Below are positions 25,812-32,796 of a stretch of 36,530 nucleotides of DNA, in pieces; the first letter of the stretch is position 1, and every line of letters starts with the position of its first letter. Under the pieces are notes generated by a model. It made no database searches. It was not told where the DNA came from and was given only the letters and a program-made list of their open reading frames with translations. Made by a program: the position numbers and the translations under genes. The stretch spans positions 1 through 36,530 of the IMG/VR virus record IMGVR_UViG_3300006921_000055. The stretch is one strand, 5' to 3'. This DNA comes from a virus.

Positions 25812-26374
25812 TAAACCTTCATAGTTATCTGATGGTCAAATACTCTGTATAAAACCTCATCATCAATTGTAAACTCATACTCGCTGTCAGGTGTAAAGAA
25901 AACCCTATCACCATTTTGCACGCCTTGAGACTTTAAGTAATCATTCGAATATACCATATCACCCATAAGAGGCTCATACTTACAAGCCTTATCCATAAAG
26001 CTATCTAGCTTATCTATAGGCTTTACAAAACAAAATCTATCGTGGCTATTCCAACTTCCATCTTTTTTATACAAATAGAATTGGTCGTTATCTACAAAAA
26101 ATAAATCATCCTTGAAATAACTCTTACCACTCTTACGTCTACCTTTTATGTCGTTGTAGAACTTAAACACATTGTGGTGAACTAAAAGTATATCGCCTAT
26201 ATTTACAGGACCTTCATATCCTACAGGAGTCTCAACCACCGTAGCCTGCCTATTAGAAAACTTATGCTCTTCCTCTGAGGTATTAACAATAAACTCCATA
26301 CCACCAATATCTTTAGTGTTAGTATATCGCTTACCCTCAATAGGTCTTACTATAAAATTAAATGGGGACTTCAT
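25811..26374 (-). CDS. GroES-like protein with two probable co-chaperonin domains
   Basis: 187 residues from ATG at 26374, which overlaps the preceding stop (TAATG); an in-frame GTG at 26386 is less likely. Residues 5-119 follow a GroES outline: FNFIVRPIEGK, a gap-like loop region 18-40, ATVVETPVGYEGPVNIGDIL (44-63), LVHHNVFKFY, and an end HDRFCFVKPI. Residues 133-187 again match the C-terminal half of GroES: GVQNGDRVFFTPDSEYEFTI (151-170), then LYRVFDHQITMK. Two half or full GroES units in one chain suggest a gp31-type co-chaperonin or a GroES fold used for another purpose. The call is from pattern reading; the separate 85-aa GroES at 33197 is a clearer family member. Confidence 0.6.
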   Translation of the reverse strand: MKSPFNFIVRPIEGKRYTNTKDIGGMEFIVNTSEEEHKFSNRQATVVETPVGYEGPVNIGDILLVHHNVFKFYNDIKGRRKSGKSYFKDDLFFVDNDQFYLYKKDGSWNSHDRFCFVKPIDKLDSFMDKACKYEPLMGDMVYSNDYLKSQGVQNGDRVFFTPDSEYEFTIDDEVLYRVFDHQITMKV

Positions 26375-26529
26375 TATGACCCGCACGCTTCACAGTCCTC
26401 GTCATCTATACTGCAAGCCTCGGGCTGTTCTTTTTCTTCTAGGTCAACTATCCAAGAATCTAAAGTGTCTTTTTTAGACTCCTCTGCTCTAGATGCAGAG
26501 TCTTTTATAAAATCGTCTTCGTAACTCAT
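26374..26529 (-). CDS. Small acidic protein with C-terminal Cys motif
   Basis: 51 residues, ATG at 26527-26529, stop overlapping the next start (TAATG). Very acidic (MSYEDDFIKD, then DLEEKEQPEA) and ending with C39, C47 and C50 (CSIDDEDCEACGS). The spacing could bind a metal or form a disulphide, but no known family is recognised. The frame, the tight fit between neighbours and the coupling overlap support a real gene. It is one of three very small Cys-ended proteins in the window. Confidence 0.6.
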   Translation of the reverse strand: MSYEDDFIKDSASRAEESKKDTLDSWIVDLEEKEQPEACSIDDEDCEACGS

Positions 26530-26530
26530 T

Positions 26531-26755
26531 CTAAAAGTTTATATTGTATTCGATTGAAATTGGCATATTAGAGTTAAACTCTTTCCACAAAACTATAACA
26601 TCCTCACGTTGTATCCAAATCTTATAGGATATAGATTGTTTGTCATACTGAATTAAATGTATTTTATGCGACGCTCCTAGTATCTCCTGACCAACTAAGT
26701 AGTGCATTGCACCTGACTTATAATCCGGGCCTACAGATATTTTACGAATATCCAT
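26531..26755 (-). CDS. Small conserved-looking phage protein, unknown function
   Basis: 74 residues: MDIRKISVGPDYKSGAMHYL, then GASHKIHLIQYD, and an end NSNMPISIEYNINF. Short strands with one helix (REDVIVLWKEF) suggest a compact folded protein. The Cys-ended gene starts two bases after its stop and the fibre-like gene ends four bases before its start. I recall similar short proteins in Bacteroidota phages but no function. Confidence 0.6.
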   Translation of the reverse strand: MDIRKISVGPDYKSGAMHYLVGQEILGASHKIHLIQYDKQSISYKIWIQREDVIVLWKEFNSNMPISIEYNINF

Positions 26756-26759
26756 AGCT

Positions 26760-27017
26760 TTAGAATGCAGCTATAGCTACTCTCTTCCAAACATTAGTAG
26801 CCGTGCATACATACAAAAAATTTGCGTCTAAAGCTATTTGACCCTTAACGCCTGTAGCTGTAGCTGAAGCAGGAACCGCATTACCATTAAAAAGAGTTAA
26901 AGCATCACCTAGTGTAAAGTTTTTTGTTGAGTTAGCAGGCGTTGCGTTAGCGTCACTCCCTATTAACTTATCATCAAGTGCAGGAGTTGTTGTTGCGTAT
27001 GTACTTATTTTTGGCAT
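26760..27017 (-). CDS. Small tail-fibre-type or surface protein
   Basis: 85 residues, low charge, MPKISTYATTTPALDDKLIG at the start, a middle NFTLGDALTLFNG and an end GQIALDANFLYVCTATNVWK followed by a short hydrophobic tail. The last part is the pattern often found at the tip of phage fibre and collar proteins (G-Q-I-A-x-D-x-x-x-L-Y-V-C). It is probably a small virion protein or a fibre-tip subunit. It lies 2 bases after a coiled-coil protein gene. Confidence 0.6.
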   Translation of the reverse strand: MPKISTYATTTPALDDKLIGSDANATPANSTKNFTLGDALTLFNGNAVPASATATGVKGQIALDANFLYVCTATNVWKRVAIAAF

Positions 27018-27019
27018 AA

Positions 27020-27253
27020 CTATTTCTTTTCAGGTGGTTTTATTTCTCCTGTCTCAATATTGATGACAGAATCTTTACCGTATTTATCTATTAACTTTCT
27101 TTCCTCTTGTGCTGACTGCTCTTTAAGAGCTGACATCTTTCCTATAAGAGCGTGCTGCTGTAGGACTGTTTCACCTAACTGCATCTTGCACTTATTGAAT
27201 TCTTTTAATGAACCTTGAAGAGTCTCTAACTCTTCTTTTGTTAAATTTGCCAT
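27020..27253 (-). CDS. Small coiled-coil protein
   Basis: 77 residues, almost wholly one amphipathic helix (residues 3-60, TKEELETLQGSLKEFNKCKM) with a short polar tail GEIKPPEKK. No catalytic motif. It is the first gene after a TATCTTTG element at 27275, so it opens the operon that includes the GroES-like protein, the oxygenase and the terminase genes. Its role is unknown; a scaffold-like or chaperone-like coiled coil is possible. Confidence 0.6.
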   Translation of the reverse strand: MANLTKEELETLQGSLKEFNKCKMQLGETVLQQHALIGKMSALKEQSAQEERKLIDKYGKDSVINIETGEIKPPEKK

Positions 27254-27274
27254 TTGATTAGATTTAGTTTTCTA

Positions 27275-27282
27275 CAAAGATA
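27275..27282 (-). promoter_or_regulatory. Bacteroidota-type -7 element TATCTTTG
   Basis: An exact TAnnTTTG match on the minus strand, 21 bases before the ATG at 27253. A TTTG lies 24 bases upstream, inside the end of the holin-like gene, which is longer than the usual spacing. Confidence 0.55.
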
Positions 27283-27286
27283 GGAA

Positions 27287-27676
27287 TTATTTCTTAGATG
27301 AACCTCCAAAGAAAAAGTCTACTATAGTATTTACCTTACTAGACATAGCTCCAAAGACTGTACTTATAAATCCTATTTCATAATCAGACAACTCAAGTGT
27401 ATTCATTACGAAGTATTCAAACATCGTGTAAGATAAAAAGAAGTAAGCTGCTGTAAATATAATAGCAAGAGCTTTTTGTATTATATTGTCATCGCTAAAC
27501 ATTGAGCGTGCACTTTTTCTATCCTCAACCTCTAAAGCATACATCTCCTTCTCGTGGTTCTGAACAACCTCCTCAAGCTTTTGCTTTAAAGCTAAACGCT
27601 CCTCATCTGTCGTTACAACCTCATCTATAATCTCTGTGGCTTGACCTAATAAACTACCTAGTATATGTTTAAACAT
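27287..27676 (-). CDS. Holin-like membrane protein
   Basis: 129 residues from ATG at 27676 (MFKHILGSLL); the longer frame from 27745 would overlap the endolysin by 77 bases, while this start overlaps by 8. Residues 5-60 are a charged helical region with DRKSARSMF. Then come two hydrophobic segments, about 66-90 (IIQKALAIIFTAAYFFLSYT) and 98-120 (IGFISTVFGAMSSKV), and the end VDFFFGGSSKK. This layout resembles the phage/gene-transfer-agent 3TM holin family, whose members often end in a FFFGSS-type tail. Directly following the peptidase gene, it probably makes the membrane holes for lysis. Confidence 0.7.
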   Translation of the reverse strand: MFKHILGSLLGQATEIIDEVVTTDEERLALKQKLEEVVQNHEKEMYALEVEDRKSARSMFSDDNIIQKALAIIFTAAYFFLSYTMFEYFVMNTLELSDYEIGFISTVFGAMSSKVNTIVDFFFGGSSKK

Positions 27677-28124
27677 CTGCGTATCTGTATTTAACATCAC
27701 CATCTTCGTCTTTAAACGCTTCAAGTACCTGTTTTCTATTACCATTCTTAACTAAAGATATATGTATCCAAGAAAAATCAAACTCGTTAATCATTTGGTC
27801 AAACTCTATCCCTGATTCTAATATCCAATCATAGATAGCTTTATTGTCCATCACTCCGTTTTCCCAATACTGTAAATCCAAAGCTTCACCTTTGCAATGC
27901 TGCGACTTAGAGCTCCCACCAATAGCACGATTAAGTGCTTTGGAACGATAACCACTACTAATCCTGATAGGACCAATAGCGTCACGAAGAGGTTGTAAAA
28001 GAAAGTCAACAGCACGCTGCAAATTACGTAGATGTTTTTTAGTCGGCTCATTATCTATGTCTAATCTTTTAGCTGTATTACTATTTGTAAATTCAGACAA
28101 TAAAAAATTTTTACTTAACCTCAT
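27669..28124 (-). CDS. Endolysin, M15 family zinc peptidase
   Basis: 151 residues. The zinc site of the M15 (VanY/D-Ala-D-Ala carboxypeptidase-like) family is present: H76 and D83 in SSKSQHCKGEALDL and H121 in WIHISL. SSGYRSKALNRAIGG (56-70) is the conserved loop before the first ligand. FLLSEFTNS at the start is usual for short phage members. It cleaves cross-link peptides of host peptidoglycan. No signal peptide is seen, so it would need the membrane protein encoded next to reach the wall. Two tiny membrane-protein genes lie directly upstream. Confidence 0.88.
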   Translation of the reverse strand: MRLSKNFLLSEFTNSNTAKRLDIDNEPTKKHLRNLQRAVDFLLQPLRDAIGPIRISSGYRSKALNRAIGGSSKSQHCKGEALDLQYWENGVMDNKAIYDWILESGIEFDQMINEFDFSWIHISLVKNGNRKQVLEAFKDEDGDVKYRYADV

Positions 28125-28130
28125 AACTTA

Positions 28131-28235
28131 TTAGTGTGTTACTACTATAAATCCAACCACATATGGCATAACCATTAAAGCCCAAAATAAAATGTAGGCA
28201 ATTTTTGGGTTATTTAGTTTATAAAAAAAATTCAT
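28131..28235 (-). CDS. Tiny single-span membrane protein, lysis region
   Basis: 34 residues: MNFFYKLNNP, then a membrane segment (about 11-32, IAYILFWALMVMPYVVGFIV) and the end TH. Its ATG overlaps the preceding stop (TAATG at 28233-28237) and its stop lies 6 bases before the endolysin start. Size, hydrophobicity and place suggest a lysis accessory (small holin, pinholin or antiholin), but no family is recognised. Confidence 0.5.
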   Translation of the reverse strand: MNFFYKLNNPKIAYILFWALMVMPYVVGFIVVTH

Positions 28236-28396
28236 TACTTAATATTGTTAGATTTATACGTTGTATAGAAATTATATATTGTATAAGCTAAACCTATAAC
28301 TAAAGCAGTTAATCTTAAAAATTGTTCAACCTCTGTTAAGCTAACCCCTATTGCAGCTCCGTTTACTGCTATGTTTTTTATCACGTCCTTATCCAT
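28235..28396 (-). CDS. Small membrane protein, possible holin component
   Basis: 53 residues: a polar start MDKDVIKNIAVNGAAIGVSL, a helix EVEQFLRL and a membrane segment (about 28-44, RLTALVIGLAYTIYNFY), ending KSNNIK. It starts one base after the stop of the basic-protein gene and is coupled to the next gene by TAATG. Small one-span proteins beside an endolysin are often holins or regulators of lysis; this is inference from context. Confidence 0.55.
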   Translation of the reverse strand: MDKDVIKNIAVNGAAIGVSLTEVEQFLRLTALVIGLAYTIYNFYTTYKSNNIK

Positions 28397-28397
28397 C

Positions 28398-28691
28398 TTA
28401 CCACTTTGCTTTATCCGCCCAATATGCAGCAGAACATTTACCCTTAGCTATATTCTTTGCGTGACGTGCTTTAAACGAACGCCTTTTTGCACTCATCTTT
28501 GAGCCCTCACCTTTTTTAGGAGCTCCGGCTGTCTTTGCTCCCTGCTCACCAAACCGTATTGTCTTCACCTTACCATTACAGTTGGTGACAACGATATGTG
28601 ATTTCTTTGGGTGACTAGGAGTTCGCTTTGGCTTATTAAGACCTGAGACTCCTGCCCTTTTTATTGCTGACGCTTTTCTTTTGCTATCCAT
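28398..28691 (-). CDS. Small very basic phage protein (DUF5872-like)
   Basis: 97 residues from ATG at 28691; an in-frame GTG at 28712 is less likely. Rich in Lys and Arg: GVSGLNKPKRTPSHPKKSHI in the first third, TIRFGEQGAKTAGAPKKGEG in the middle and a C-terminal unit KRRSFKARHAKNIAKGKCSA followed by AYWADKAKW. The last part is the pattern of a small basic domain common in phages (I recall it as DUF5872). It is likely nucleic-acid binding or packaged in the virion; the function is not established. Confidence 0.7.
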   Translation of the reverse strand: MDSKRKASAIKRAGVSGLNKPKRTPSHPKKSHIVVTNCNGKVKTIRFGEQGAKTAGAPKKGEGSKMSAKRRSFKARHAKNIAKGKCSAAYWADKAKW

Positions 28692-28739
28692 AAATATTTT
28701 ATACTTACGCACTTAAATGTCGCTGAGCTAGTCCACATA

Positions 28740-29096
28740 TTATATAATATCAGTTTGATTGTCTGAACAAAATTTAGAAGCCTCTGAGCTAGTCATTAAA
28801 CTATTACTAGGATAAGACTTGCCCTCGCCCAACTTAATTAAAGAAGATAACTCTCCTTTAAGCCAAGATGCTTCAAGCTGTACTATATAGTACTCAACAT
28901 CATCTACCCTTATCATTGGATTAGCCCCAAACTTACCTCCATTACTTTCACCAAGCTCTTTGAAGGTTGGGTGAATAACACCGTTTTGAATACCCTCTTC
29001 GTCATACTCAGGTATACCATAGCTACTTATTAACTCGTCCGGTATTAAGCTATTAAAAGTTGCGTCGTTTAAACACAAAAATACATTTCCTCTCAT
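28740..29096 (-). CDS. Unknown protein
   Basis: 118 residues, slightly acidic, mixed helix and strand: MRGNVFLCLNDATFNSLIPD, GIPEYDEEGIQNGVIHPTF, and a strand pair VDDVEYYIVQLEASW. Not recognised. It stands alone between gaps of 48 and 33 bases, without a promoter element I can identify. Composition and codon pattern match the neighbours, so it is probably a real gene of the accessory block. Confidence 0.55.
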   Translation of the reverse strand: MRGNVFLCLNDATFNSLIPDELISSYGIPEYDEEGIQNGVIHPTFKELGESNGGKFGANPMIRVDDVEYYIVQLEASWLKGELSSLIKLGEGKSYPSNSLMTSSEASKFCSDNQTDII

Positions 29097-29129
29097 ATCT
29101 AAATATATACTTTATTTAAACAAATAAAT

Positions 29130-29366
29130 TTATCTATCGTCACTAGAATTTTTACTAGATAAAACCATCATAGTTAATACTGCTCGTAAATCTTCAGGAG
29201 TAATAGTGTTCTCTCCACCTTGAAACAAGTCCTCTATTGAATCAAGCAACTCAGCTCTAGTTCGTTTATCACTAGAAGCAACAGAAACTTTAGTATCTCT
29301 GTTTGTTCCTACTAAGGATTTATATCCGCTTCTTAATGTTGAACTTTTATAATCTCGTTTTGCCAT
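29130..29366 (-). CDS. Small protein following the fibre gene, unknown
   Basis: 78 residues: basic start MAKRDYKSSTLRSGYKSL, then a helical pair RAELLDSIEDLF and TPEDLRAVLTMMVLS with a polar tail. The second helix pattern (T-I-T-x-x-x-L-R-A-x-L-x-x-M-V) is often seen in short proteins next to tail-fibre genes. It lies 10 bases after the LamG protein gene, so a role in fibre assembly or attachment is possible. Confidence 0.55.
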   Translation of the reverse strand: MAKRDYKSSTLRSGYKSLVGTNRDTKVSVASSDKRTRAELLDSIEDLFQGGENTITPEDLRAVLTMMVLSSKNSSDDR

Positions 29367-29376
29367 TTCTATTTAT

Positions 29377-31623
29377 TTAAAATCCGTAATCTGATGAGAA
29401 GTCATCACTAAATGATGATGATGGAGTATGTGCAGATAAACCTGCGTTATAATTGTTTTCTATTTCGTCAGCATCTAAAGCAGTATCATAAAGTAATACA
29501 TCACTTATTATTTCTGAATAACTTAAATCTGCTCTAGAACTCCATCTACCTATCTCTAAAACATTTGTATTATTTGGTATAGCACCTGAAAAAGATGTTG
29601 AAGTTGAAAAATCTCCGTTTATATAAGTTTTTATAACTGAACCATCATATGTTGCTGCTAAATTAACCCAACCTGATGTTGCTATTGTACCACTATCTAA
29701 ATTTGTATCTCCAATATAAAATCTAAAATGTGATGAACGTTTTATAAGTGCATAATCTTTTTTTCCACTATCAGTATTATATTTAGCAACTAAACCTTTA
29801 TTATTTTCTGTGTTAGATTTTATCCAACATTGAATTGTTATAGCACTTGTAGGATTTATAGAAGCATCATCAGGCACCTCAGCATAACCCGAACCATCTA
29901 AATTTAAACTATGCTCTCTAAGTCGAACAGGGTTACCCGTAATGTCTTTAGAAGGGTCATTAGGGTTTGATATTAAAGTAACATCAATATTTGCATTCTG
30001 AGTTAAAGGAGATGCTAAAAAATAATTTAAGTTTGACAACTTATTCCAATCCATCATACCTAATTGCGGTATTGTACGTTCGGCTGTTTCCCAAGAGGCT
30101 CCTACAATTTTGCCGACAGAAATTACTTTTGCCGAAACATTAGTCATTTTAAAATCATCACTATTATCAAACACCTCAAATGCAGGGCGATTTGAAGCTC
30201 CACCACCGGTGTAAATGAAAGTATAAGTACCGTTTGATTCAACTCTAATTCCGCTTTGAGGCGGTCTAGAAATAGCAACACTTCCTGCAGGCTCTTTAAT
30301 TCTCATAACAACTGTATCACCTACTGCCACATCATATATAGTGTATGTAAATAATATAATTGAGGTAGGGGCCGGTACAGACCCTGTATTACTACTAGTT
30401 AGAAGTACCCCTGCATCTCTAGAATTAATAAATTGAAAGTAACCATCTCCAAATGTTCCTGCACCTGTACTACTAGACCATTCAGTTGTTCCTAAAGGAA
30501 AGTCTCCATCAGGAATAAGCTCAGAACCTAAAGGGACTCCGCTATTAAATGCAACATTACCATTACCCTCGCTCAAATGCCAATAGCCTTTTAGATTAGA
30601 TAAGGCAATACTTGAAGCAGAATTGTCAGTAACAAGATGCTGAGGATTGTTGTAGTCAAAGGTTACATCAGCTTGAGTCCAAGCTACATCGTAGATTTGT
30701 AAATCAGATAGTTTACCCTCATAATGTCTACTTGTTCCATCTCTACCAATATCAGATTGTGAAGCACTATCTGACAACGCAGTTGTTGTTTGAGCAGCTA
30801 TAAGAGTACCATCAATATATACTGATGTTGTTGTTCCGCTTACTGATACTACAAGCCTAGACCATTTATTGTTTAAATCTGATATTGTGTAATTAACTGC
30901 TGCTCCACTTGCATTTGTATAAATAACTAGAGTATCATTATCATTAAGCCAAGCATTAAATCTACCATAATCTATTATAGTTTGGTACGATGTACTAGCT
31001 GATACAACAGGATTTAACCAACAAGCAAAGGTCATATTTGTTGCAGGATTTGATTGTAAACCTAAATTAACATAATCTGTACTGCCATTAAAATCAAGAC
31101 ACTTACCTGTATATAGAGTAGCGTTGTTTGAGTTACCCGATTTATCAGGTGCGATTTGAGTTACTTCTTGAATTTTAAGAGTTGTTATTGTAGCATCTCC
31201 CGCAGACTTATTTTTTATATATACATTAGTTTGTGTCGGAACAAAAATAACTGTATCACTAAAAGCACCCGAAGATGAAGTTGAATAATACTCTACATTA
31301 TCATTAGCATTACCTACACGAATACCACTAGAAGCATCAGTTGTACCTGCGATAGTTAATTTATAAGCTTTCCCAACCTCTACTAATGTCTTATATACAC
31401 CACCATCAGGGTTTGACTTGAAAGTATTAGCAGTCTTTTCTGTTATGTCTACGTCACTCCACCCACTTGTAGTAAAGTCATAACCTTCAGTTAAGTCCTC
31501 CCCAAGAATCTCGCTCTTCTCGAAAGGTAGCCACATTTTTAAGCCGGAGGTAACTATTCCGGCTATTAGATTAACAACTGCTAGGGTTGAGCTTAATATT
31601 ATATTACCAATAATATTTATCAT
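29377..31623 (-). CDS. Surface/fibre protein with two LamG-like domains
   Basis: 748 residues. Two concanavalin-A/LamG-type domains are visible: residues ~174-330 (CLDFNGSTDYVNL, FACWLNP, YIDGTLIAAQ, DLQIYDVAWT) and ~571-735 (SLNLDGSGYAEVPD, IQCWIKS, TYINGDF, VLLYDTAL). Between and before them are beta-rich modules (~45-155 and ~365-505) like carbohydrate-binding units. The N-terminus is odd for a fibre: residues 2-25 are hydrophobic (INIIGNIILSSTLAVVNLIA), which could be a membrane anchor or a buried attachment helix. LamG domains bind glycans or proteins, so adsorption to a surface polysaccharide is a reasonable inference. It may be a second receptor-binding or head-fibre system distinct from the tail block at 5.7-16.9 kb. 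Confidence 0.75.
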   Translation of the reverse strand: MINIIGNIILSSTLAVVNLIAGIVTSGLKMWLPFEKSEILGEDLTEGYDFTTSGWSDVDITEKTANTFKSNPDGGVYKTLVEVGKAYKLTIAGTTDASSGIRVGNANDNVEYYSTSSSGAFSDTVIFVPTQTNVYIKNKSAGDATITTLKIQEVTQIAPDKSGNSNNATLYTGKCLDFNGSTDYVNLGLQSNPATNMTFACWLNPVVSASTSYQTIIDYGRFNAWLNDNDTLVIYTNASGAAVNYTISDLNNKWSRLVVSVSGTTTSVYIDGTLIAAQTTTALSDSASQSDIGRDGTSRHYEGKLSDLQIYDVAWTQADVTFDYNNPQHLVTDNSASSIALSNLKGYWHLSEGNGNVAFNSGVPLGSELIPDGDFPLGTTEWSSSTGAGTFGDGYFQFINSRDAGVLLTSSNTGSVPAPTSIILFTYTIYDVAVGDTVVMRIKEPAGSVAISRPPQSGIRVESNGTYTFIYTGGGASNRPAFEVFDNSDDFKMTNVSAKVISVGKIVGASWETAERTIPQLGMMDWNKLSNLNYFLASPLTQNANIDVTLISNPNDPSKDITGNPVRLREHSLNLDGSGYAEVPDDASINPTSAITIQCWIKSNTENNKGLVAKYNTDSGKKDYALIKRSSHFRFYIGDTNLDSGTIATSGWVNLAATYDGSVIKTYINGDFSTSTSFSGAIPNNTNVLEIGRWSSRADLSYSEIISDVLLYDTALDADEIENNYNAGLSAHTPSSSFSDDFSSDYGF

Positions 31624-31626
31624 AAC

Positions 31627-32097
31627 CTACCAAAGAGCTATAATGAATGTAGCGTCTGTGTTTGTAGAGTTAACTCTAATAACAGAGTTTAGCGGCATAA
31701 ACATTCCGGTAGGGATAGCTTTAAATGTAACAACATCACCTGAAGTGTTAACAACAGTAATGTCGCCTGAACCTCCGCAATATAAAGCACATCCGTTCTG
31801 AGGGTTATTAGCTTGAGAGTACACAGTATAAGCTGTGTTCGTTGGAATAGTAGCTGAAGTTCTAAGTACAGTAGCACTCTCAATATCTGTTACTGTTGCT
31901 GCAACTGCTCCGGCATATACAATATCACCTATAGCTACACCTTTGTTTATAAAGTCACCACTAGTATCAGTAAGTTTATTTGCAGTACCGGAAGTACTTG
32001 TTCCCGTTTGAGTAACTGCTGCTATATTTGGTATATTAACAGTGTCGCTAGGGATAACATTTAAGAATCTACCTGCTTGTAATTTTTGATATGCCAT
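31627..32097 (-). CDS. Small beta-rich virion protein
   Basis: 156 residues, few charges: MAYQKLQAGRFLNVIPSDTV at the start, GTANKLTDTSGDFINKGVAI (about 38-57), then GDIVYAGAVAATVTDIES (58-75), NGCALYCGGSGDITVVNTSG (about 102-121) and a hydrophobic end TFIIALW. I recall this pattern in many marine phage virion proteins (small spike or decoration units). It lies just before the LamG protein and is coupled by TAATG to the preceding small Cys-containing gene. Confidence 0.65.
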   Translation of the reverse strand: MAYQKLQAGRFLNVIPSDTVNIPNIAAVTQTGTSTSGTANKLTDTSGDFINKGVAIGDIVYAGAVAATVTDIESATVLRTSATIPTNTAYTVYSQANNPQNGCALYCGGSGDITVVNTSGDVVTFKAIPTGMFMPLNSVIRVNSTNTDATFIIALW

Positions 32098-32264
32098 TAC
32101 TTATTATCTTTATTGTATGGGAAAACCCTATTTAATGTATCCTTTCTTTTACCGCACCCGCAGTCTTCTTTACCGACAGCTTTAGTAACTTTCTCGACAA
32201 CAGCCTTTATTCCTGTTGCTTTAGTGAACTTCTCTACAGAGTCTCCTAATCCTTTTGATTTCAT
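32097..32264 (-). CDS. Small basic protein with CGCGKRK motif
   Basis: 55 residues, ATG at 32262-32264; the stop overlaps the next ATG (TAATG). Sequence outline: MKSKGLGDSVEKFTKATGI, a Val/Lys helix, then DCGCGKRKDTLNRVFPYN. I recall similar short proteins with a CxC-basic motif in Bacteroidota phages. The two cysteines (C35 and C37) could hold a metal with partners. Function unknown; frame, coupling and composition make it a convincing gene. Confidence 0.65.
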   Translation of the reverse strand: MKSKGLGDSVEKFTKATGIKAVVEKVTKAVGKEDCGCGKRKDTLNRVFPYNKDNK

Positions 32265-32282
32265 TTTACTTGTACTTAAAGG

Positions 32283-32501
32283 TTATTTACCGCCTAAGTT
32301 CCCTCTGTAAACAGAGTTCTTTCTATCCCAAGTATATGTGATACCGTTCTCTGTAAAGGTTGGTTTATTTTGCATCTTAGGGCCGGTCTTCTTAGGCTTA
32401 TTAGCATCCGACTTAAGAACACCAAAAGAAGCTTGCTTCTTTGGGGTCTCTTGAGGTGTTTCAGCTAAAGGCTTGCCTAAATCTCTTTTATACTTAGCCA
32501 T
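32283..32501 (-). CDS. Small basic, Pro/Lys-rich protein
   Basis: 72 residues. The first 45 are disordered and basic (ETPQETPKKQASFGVLKSDA); the last 25 form a compact unit NGITYTWDRKNSVYRGNLGG, probably a strand pair. It overlaps the stop of the gene before it by one base. Not recognised; a virion-associated or DNA-contacting protein is possible. Confidence 0.55.
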   Translation of the reverse strand: MAKYKRDLGKPLAETPQETPKKQASFGVLKSDANKPKKTGPKMQNKPTFTENGITYTWDRKNSVYRGNLGGK

Positions 32502-32719
32502 TACTTTTTGATTATAGAACTTAAATGTGCTCCTACTTTACCACCTTTAATACATTGGTGCTCGTATGACATTGAGTGGTCTCCACCATAAGCGTGACCG
32601 TAATCTTTCTTAGACATAGCTTTAGACTCATCTCTTCTTGACTTCATTGACTGAGACTTCTTTCCGTTCTTAGCTCCTAATGATTCGTCTAACCTTGAAT
32701 TGTAACCTTGCTTTTTCAT
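32501..32719 (-). CDS. Small basic protein, first gene of the accessory operon
   Basis: 72 residues, Lys/Ser-rich: MKKQGYNSRLDESLGAKNGK, SMKSRRDESKAMSKKDYGHA, then GGDHSMSYEHQCIKGG and an end SSIIKK. The His/Gly-rich C-terminal part recurs in small phage proteins I have seen but has no known role. It starts 17 bases after a TATCTTTG element and is coupled to the next gene by TAATG. Confidence 0.6.
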   Translation of the reverse strand: MKKQGYNSRLDESLGAKNGKKSQSMKSRRDESKAMSKKDYGHAYGGDHSMSYEHQCIKGGKVGAHLSSIIKK

Positions 32720-32736
32720 AATGTTTTTTGTTTCTA

Positions 32737-32744
32737 CAAAGATA
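32737..32744 (-). promoter_or_regulatory. Bacteroidota-type -7 element TATCTTTG (minus strand)
   Basis: An exact TAnnTTTG match 17 bases before the ATG at 32719, within the divergent gap shared with the plus-strand gene. It would start the accessory/surface operon. Confidence 0.6.
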
Positions 32745-32760
32745 GCAAATTATTTTGTGC

Positions 32761-32768
32761 TACTTTTG
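32761..32768 (+). promoter_or_regulatory. Possible -7 element TACTTTTG (plus strand)
   Basis: Fits TAnnTTTG, 28 bases before the ATG at 32797, facing away from the minus-strand element at 32737. No clear -33 partner is seen. If used, it makes a TTG start at 32755 impossible. Confidence 0.4.
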
Positions 32769-32796
32769 TTCCTACAAATCTACAAAATTTAATCGA

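Noticed and set aside
27677-27745. Longer N-terminus for the holin-like protein
   Set aside because: Would overlap the endolysin by 77 bases and adds a basic stretch that is the shifted-frame reading of the endolysin end; ATG at 27676 gives an 8-base overlap.
32755-32796. TTG start adding 14 residues to the winged-helix-like protein
   Set aside because: The added part overlaps the candidate promoter element and is Cys/Phe-rich non-coding-like sequence; ATG at 32797 is better.
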